Below, one piece after another: positions 57,501-64,000 of a DNA stretch of 64,000 bases. Made by a program: the position numbers and the translations under genes. How positions within the stretch are numbered: position 1 is the stretch's first letter; each line of letters starts with the position of its first letter. The notes beneath the pieces were generated by a model. That model was not told the DNA's origin. It made no database searches and saw only the letters and a program-made list of their open reading frames with translations. The DNA comes from Phymorhynchus buccinoides. Its lineage: Eukaryota; Mollusca; Gastropoda; Neogastropoda; Raphitomidae. The stretch covers positions 36,733,756 through 36,797,755 of the forward strand of contig CM065695.1 in the NCBI GenBank assembly GCA_017654935.2. Reading direction: 5' to 3'.

Positions 57501-59700
57501 CTCGCTTTGTCGAGTCCTCTTCATCAGTCTAGCGAGGTTTGTACTTTGTCGGTTTCAAACACAGTTTCAGTGAGATCCGTCACCAGTAAAAAAAAAAAAA
57601 GTGTGCTACATTACTGATAAAAAAAAAAAAACAAAACAGTCCAATACTTATAAGCTTGGTTCATACGGAGCTACTACGCTAGCGCTAATACTCTGTCAGT
57701 GTCAGTGGTATCCGCAGACATGACGGATACAACCATTTGCAACCGAAAAAGCGACGATCGCACACCTACAAAAAAGGACTATGACGTCCTTATCACTTCT
57801 ATGAAACAAGTTGGTGTATGTCTCTGTCTGTGGTGCTTGTCTATCTCTGTATCGTCTCCTGTCATGACATCATACGCTGGGACTACTCAGTCGTGCCTGT
57901 AGCCTGTTCTTAGTTATTCGTGATAAATACCGTATAGAAGACTACGTTAGAGTTAAACGTTTACAGATATTGTTAGCTTGAGGATGAAAGAGGGTAGCTA
58001 TTGGCTAGGAAATGATCAGTTTGGATACACTATGAATCAGAGCGATGCTACACCACCAGCTTGACACAGCTTGTTACAGAGCTAATTATACTTGCTTCTC
58101 GTTAAGTCTAGTCTCAAAGTTTCTGGATGAGGCGATGACTGGAGAAAATGAACACTATTTCGAAACTGCGAATTCTCTTTCGTGAAAACTGCAATTCGGA
58201 AACGATGTTCTGATCTGGCGCAACTTGCATCACTATCTCTTGCTCATCAGTATGATATGATATATGAGTAGCTTGCTAGGATTGTCTGCTCAGCTGAATC
58301 AGCAATGTCTGAGACATTCACGCATTACATGATTATAGAAAGAGCAGCTGTGAGATTTTAGTCTGTACTCTCTTGCTTTTAATCATTAACCATTACTCTT
58401 CGGAGTCGCCTAAGATTTTCCGTCGAAAAAAAACCTAAATGTTTAGTTACGCTTACAGCTACCCGGACGACATGACTTGAATAAAGAATTCAAAGACACG
58501 GTTTGATTACTATTACTTCGCACCTACTGTGTTCAACTCTGACATGCGTACTAGTATATCACATAAAATACGTTAGTGCGCAGTACGTCTACGAGGGGTA
58601 CTAAAGATTGAGGGAGGGGCAGAGTGTTGAACTGCGTACCGGGTGTTATGACATACGTACCCGTCAACATGCTATCTGGCTTATCTGAGATCTCGTCAGC
58701 AACAGGCAGCGGTCTATTTTGATCGATCAGACCTTGCCATAGCTAGTACACAGCACCATCAAGGTGGACATAATGCTAACGCAGGCACGATCTGCATGAT
58801 CATGACTACCTCTTCATTATTGTTCAATCCTGACGTTTACGTAGCCTTCGATAATTCTGTACTACAGCACTAGGGCTAGAAAAATCTGTTTGAGACGCTA
58901 ACTCTAGCTCTATACTTATCCATGCGATTCCTATGTTCCTGGATTTAAGTACAACTAGCTATAAAAGCGATACAACTCATCTCTCAGGCTAGTAAAACGG
59001 GCGCAATTCAAACTCATTGGAGAATAATAAAAAAAAGCTAATATAGCTGCGAAATCTATGCAGAAAAGGACTGCATATGAGCCGCACAACGATGAGCTCG
59101 TTCGTTACTTCATATGTGTGCGGTAGAGGGTCTCGACCGGTGACTTTTATGGATCTCTCATGTGGTATACAACGTAATAACTTTGCAAAATAATTCTATG
59201 GTCACATGTTCTTATAACTTGCGCCTCACATTCGAAGTGTGGTTAGTGTAGTCGTCGTCTGTCTGGTATACGGCGAGCCGTGGGGGCGGGGCACTAGTGA
59301 TGTGGATGTGTGCATGGAATCGAACGGTGTGCGCGATCAGGCGTGAAATCGTGCGTTGCGCGCGTTTCTGTGTCGTGCGTGGATTGTTCGCGTTAGTAAA
59401 GGATCAACAATGACATGTAAAGGCAGCATCCAATCGTAACGCCGGGATGATCAATCTCGAGACTGGAAATCTAAGCCGTGATCACCTTGAGACCCTGGCG
59501 CATCAAAGCCACGTAAAGCCGACAGTTCTAAAGGGGGGGGGGGGGGGGGGGGGGACGTTGCATACAAAGTTTGCCAAGTATGCGAGTGCTAGCCGTATTA
59601 AGATCGACGCCAGATGCCTAATACGATCGTTCAAACTAACCGACATCAACGCATCCGCGCCTCCCCCTTCCCCATTCTCTCTATGCTCTTAACTACCTCA
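54600..59700 (-). other. Error-rich inverted copy of about 48900-52750
   Basis: Landmarks in reverse order: 54680-54740 with 52735-52680; 55295-55370 with 52080-52010 (ACTGCACAGTGCTGTCATGG against ACTGCACAATGCTGTCATGG); 55590-55930 with 51840-51520; 56170-56330 with 51300-51175 (ATATATGGTTC); 57000-57020 with 50790-50775 (GAGCAAACAGTGTAA); 57800-57870 with 50220-50140; 58160-58200 with 49960-49930; 58640-58740 with the R1 start at 49690-49600; 59330-59400 with the CA repeat at 49287-49190. Identity is perhaps 70-80%, with indels every few bases. Confidence 0.88.
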
Positions 59701-60106
59701 TCTCTCCCGCCCGTGTTGGGATCGGTTCTTTACTTCTCTAGTACCATCTTTAAGTATTAGTATACAATTGAAAGCGCCCTTCAAGTCGTCCCTTCTCTTC
59801 GAGTCATCTCCCGCCGTCCTCGTCTTCTTCTCCTTACTCTCTCAGCCTTCGTACTCCTAAGGCGTCTTTTGGATCTACTCTCATCTGAGTCTCGGTCTCA
59901 GGCTCTAGGCCACTCGTCCTCCCTCCTCAAGTTCAGGGTTTGTGGAGGCTCCTTGGTCTCAGCTCATCGTAGAAAGGGGGGGGGGGGAGAAAAAAAAAAA
60001 AAAAGAAAAAAAAAGGGCTCAATCAATGGCTAGGGGTAGAGCATGGAGCTGTCAGATCTTGCAGAAAAGAAGGCGTCACATATGAAGGGGGAGGGAGGAG
60101 AGGGGG
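59701..60106. other. Low-quality contig end
   Basis: Pyrimidine-rich then G and A homopolymers before the gap; no clear mirror match found. Nothing annotatable. Confidence 0.5.
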
Positions 60107-60606
60107 NNNNNNNNNNNNNNNNNNNNNNNNNNNNNNNNNNNNNNNNNNNNNNNNNNNNNNNNNNNNNNNNNNNNNNNNNNNNNNNNNNNNNNNNNNNNNN
60201 NNNNNNNNNNNNNNNNNNNNNNNNNNNNNNNNNNNNNNNNNNNNNNNNNNNNNNNNNNNNNNNNNNNNNNNNNNNNNNNNNNNNNNNNNNNNNNNNNNNN
60301 NNNNNNNNNNNNNNNNNNNNNNNNNNNNNNNNNNNNNNNNNNNNNNNNNNNNNNNNNNNNNNNNNNNNNNNNNNNNNNNNNNNNNNNNNNNNNNNNNNNN
60401 NNNNNNNNNNNNNNNNNNNNNNNNNNNNNNNNNNNNNNNNNNNNNNNNNNNNNNNNNNNNNNNNNNNNNNNNNNNNNNNNNNNNNNNNNNNNNNNNNNNN
60501 NNNNNNNNNNNNNNNNNNNNNNNNNNNNNNNNNNNNNNNNNNNNNNNNNNNNNNNNNNNNNNNNNNNNNNNNNNNNNNNNNNNNNNNNNNNNNNNNNNNN
60601 NNNNNN
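60107..60606. other. Assembly gap, 500 N
   Basis: Exactly 500 N, a placeholder gap. Confidence 0.99.
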
Positions 60607-60786
60607 TTTTAAAGTGTTTAAAAAAATACAGTAGACACACAAAGATCTTGTTTGACAAATTAAAAAACAGGAATTACATTTCTTTGCTGGTAAAAATTCC
60701 AAAACAGGAAATCTTTGAATACCAGGAACATTTGCACCCATAAAACACTAAGCAAATCGAACATCTCAGAGTTTTAAAGGTCCATT

Positions 60787-63058
60787 GCTGGTCATGGTAG
60801 TGGTATGTGTCTATCGTGGATGTACAGTCATGCTATCTACTGTTCTAAACACTGGTCATGGTAGAGGTATGTGTCTATTGTGGATGTACAGTCATATCTA
60901 CTGTTCTAAACGCTGGTCATGGTAGTGGTATGTGTCTATTGTGGATGTACAGTCATGCTATCTACTGTTCTAAACACTGGTCATGGTAGAGGTATGTGTC
61001 TATTGTGGATGTACAGTCATGCTATCTACTGTTCTAAACACTGGTCATGACTGGTCATGGTAGTGGTATGTGTCTATTGTGGATGTACAGTCATGCTATC
61101 TACTGTTCTAAACACTGGTCATGGTAGAGGTATGTGTCTATTGTGGATGTACAGTCATGCTATCTACTGTTCTAAACACTGGTCATGGTAGTGGTATGTG
61201 TCTATTGTGGATGTACAGTCATGCTATCTACTGTTCTAAACACTGGTCATGACTGGTCATGGTAGTGGTATGTGTCTATTGTGGATGTACAGTCATGCTA
61301 TCTACTGTTCTAAACACTGGTCATGGTAGAGGTATGTGTCTATTGTGGATGTACAGTCATGCTATCTACTGTTCTAAACACTGGTCATGACTGGTCATGG
61401 TAGTGGTATGTGTCTATTGTGGATGTACAGTCATGCTATCTACTGTTCTAAACACTGGTCATGGTAGAGGTATGTGTCTATTGTGGATGTACAGTCATGC
61501 TATCTACTGTTCTAAACACTGGTCATGGTAGTGGTATGTGTCTATTGTGGATGTACAGTCATGCTATCTACTGTTCTAAACACTGGTCATGGTAGAGGTA
61601 TGTGTCTATTGTGGATGTACAGTCATGCTATCTGCTGTTCTAAACACTGGTCATGGTAGAGGTATGTGTCTATCGTGGATGTACAGTCATGCTATCTACT
61701 GTTCTAAACACTGGTCATGGTAGAGGTATGTGTCTATTGTGGATGTACAGTCATGCTATCTGCTGTTCTAAACACTGGTCATGGTAGAGGTATGTGTCTA
61801 TTGTGGATGTACAGTCATGCTATCTGCTGTTCTAAACACTGGTCATGGTAGAGGTATGTGTCTATTGTGGATGTACAGTCATGCTATCTGCTGTTCTAAA
61901 CACTGGTCATGGTAGAGGTATGTGTCTATCGTGGATGTACAGTCATGCTATCTGCTGTTCTAAACACTGGTCATGGTAGAGGTATGTGTCTATCGTGGAT
62001 GTACAGTCATGCTATCTACTGTTCTAAACACTGGTCATGGTAGAGGTATGTGTCTATTGTGGATGTACAGTCATGCTATCTGCTGTTCTAAACACTTGTC
62101 ATGGTAGAGGTATGTGTCTATCGTGGATGTAGTCATGCTATCTGCTGTTGTAAGCACTGGTCATGGTAGAGGTATGTGTCTATTGTGGATGTAGAATCGT
62201 GCTATCTGTTGTTCTAAACACTGGTCATGGTAGAGGTATGTGTCTATCGTGGATGTAAAGTCATGCTATCTACTGTTCTAAACACTGGTCATGGTAGAGG
62301 TATGTGTCTATTGTGGATGTACAGTCATGCTATCTGCTGTTCTAAACACTTGTCATGGTAGAGGTATGTGTCTATCGTGGATGTACAGTCATGCTATCTG
62401 CTGTTGTAAGCACTGGTCATGGTAGAGGTATGTGTCTATTGTGGATGTAGAATCGTGCTATCTACTGTTCTAAACACTGGTCATGGTAGAGGTATGTGTC
62501 TATCGTGGATGTACAGTCATGCTATCTGCTGTTCTAAACACTGGTCATGGTAGAGGTATGTGTCTATCGTGGATGTAAAGTCATGCTATCTACTGTTCTA
62601 AACACTGGTCATGGTAGAGGTATGTGTCTATCGTGGATGTACAGTCATGCTATCTGCTGTTCTAAACACTGGTCATGGTAGAGGTATGTGTCTATCGTGG
62701 ATGTAAAGTCATGCTATCTACTGTTCTAAACACTGGTCATGGTAGTGGTATGTGTCTATTGTGGATGTACAGTCATGCTATCTGCTGTTCTAAACACTGG
62801 TCATGGTAGTGGTATGTGTCTATTGTGGATGTACAGTCATGCTATCTGCTGTTCTAAACACTGGTCATGGTAGAGGTATGTGTCTATTGTGGATGTAGAA
62901 TCGTGCTATCTACTGTTCTAAACACTGGTCATGGTAGAGGTATGTGTCTATTGTGGATGTACAGTCATGCTATCTGCTGTTCTAAACACTGGTCATGGTA
63001 GAGGTATGTGTCTACTGTGGATGTAGAATCGTGCTATCTACTGTTCTAAACACTGGTC
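60787..63058 (+). repeat. 64-bp minisatellite, about 35 copies
   Basis: Unit CTGGTCATGGTAGAGG + TATGTGTCTATTGTGG + ATGTACAGTCATGC + TATCTACTGTTCTAAACA. Variants alternate (TAGTGG/TAGAGG, CTACTG/CTGCTG, ATTGTGG/ATCGTGG, TACAGTCAT/TAGAATCGT). Three units carry an extra TGACTGGTC step (about 61048, 61254, 61387). No gene. Confidence 0.97.
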
Positions 63059-64000
63059 TTGATTTCTGCAAGTGTGTCAGAATGATGTTGCACATAATAT
63101 TATAAATACAAAGTGCTGTTGTCCTTGCCCCCAATAAATGAAGCAACACTTCCAAATGGAATGCTTTTCATGACATGTCTGTGTGGGTCCCCCCCCCCCC
63201 CCCCCCCCCCCCCCACACACACACACATTTTGAGTACTTGTTTTAAAAAGGAGATAGTTTTAGTGAACTATCTTTTCTTATTACCATTCAAACAAATTAT
63301 GTTTAAATCAAGAATGATCACAAAAGGATGTGATGTCGTCACAAATGTGAACAACAAAACCATACCACATTAATATTTTACAATTTGAATATGGTATATA
63401 TATAAATAATATATACAACAATGCTAATGGAATTTAAAAAATCGATTTTTTAGATTAAAAATGTATAATTGGCAACAAATCTAGAAACCTTTGAAAATAA
63501 TGGGTGGATAAATAAATCTGTTATGGCAGCTCACTGTGCTAAGACCATTCTTTAAAACTTTTTTTTCTTGTATGTATGTCAACTTCAGCATTTAATTTTT
63601 TTCTTCAAAGTTGTATCAAGTCAAACGTAACAAACATTATGTACAGCTAAAAATTACAAAAACAAAATGCAAACACTGGATCTATATTGATTATTTCCCT
63701 TTGTTTTAAACAAAAATGAAATAAAGCAAAAGCAAATGTACTGCACCATAAGAACATGCTAATATAGGCCTATATAGTTGATCCCATTCCTAGTGGTTCC
63801 GGTTCCGTACATAAAACAAAACGAAACAAAACAACACAAATCGGCATAAAAGAAAACCAGATACAAGCAGTAGAGTGAAGATGCTTTCCGACTGTGGGGT
63901 AGTCCGATTTCTTGTTGTTCTTGCTCACAGTCATTTAAATCAAGAAAAAGAAACCAAAAATAAAATACAAATACCTTTGGTAATTTTCGACAAGCTACTG
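63059..64000. other. AT-rich unassigned sequence
   Basis: A C run of about 25 bases followed by CA repeats at 63189-63228. The rest is AT-rich with no supported gene, RNA or repeat. Confidence 0.5.

Overview
This is a nearly gene-free stretch of an animal genome. Microsatellites, minisatellites, many inverted-repeat elements, SINEs, decayed LINEs and Tc1-type transposons, together with two runs of exactly 500 N, point to a draft assembly of a repeat-rich, highly heterozygous invertebrate. A marine mollusc seems most likely, but that is inference from the style of the repeats; I cannot name the species. Only one clearly intact protein gene is present: a Tc1-family transposase (26460-27527, +). 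One small candidate host exon (minus strand) is present in two copies.

Layout. 1-11949: CA/TG and CT microsatellites, a 30-bp minisatellite (834-2415) followed by decayed telomere-like repeats, a LINE remnant, a dead Tc1 element (4226-5129), a tRNA-derived SINE (about 6466-6705), a 73-bp minisatellite and fragments of dispersed families. 11950-27846 ('copy A') and 28454-44288 ('copy B') are the same roughly 16-kb segment twice in the same orientation, separated by the 500-N gap. They differ by clean presence/absence of several mobile elements, so each insertion has a matching empty site. A has a Tc1, a piggyBac-like MITE, a Harbinger-like MITE, a 340-bp foldback insertion and a 470-bp repeat that B lacks. 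B has a U2-snRNA-headed SINE and a 985-bp element rich in AGGTCA motifs that A lacks. The simplest reading is two unmerged haplotypes of one locus. 44289-45605 is a 41-bp minisatellite. 45606-52400 holds a LINE remnant split by a MITE, further MITEs, and a foldback element with telomere-like arms. 52860-54590 is a purine-rich tract. 54600 to about 59700 is a noisy reverse complement of about 52750-48900, most likely an unpolished strand-switch read at the contig end before the second 500-N gap. 60787-63058 is a 64-bp minisatellite, followed by AT-rich unique sequence.

Shorthand used below. R1 = dispersed family of about 370 bp beginning near TAGTCCCGTCAACAGC. R2 = dispersed family of about 220 bp whose core resembles U2 snRNA stem-loop IV. 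R5 = 470-510 bp family. I find no operon, CRISPR array, rRNA or intact tRNA gene. The main biological interest is the mobile elements: the U2-headed SINE with an 11-bp target duplication, the AGGTCA-bearing element, the palindrome-iterating MITE and the Tc1 with filled and empty sites.
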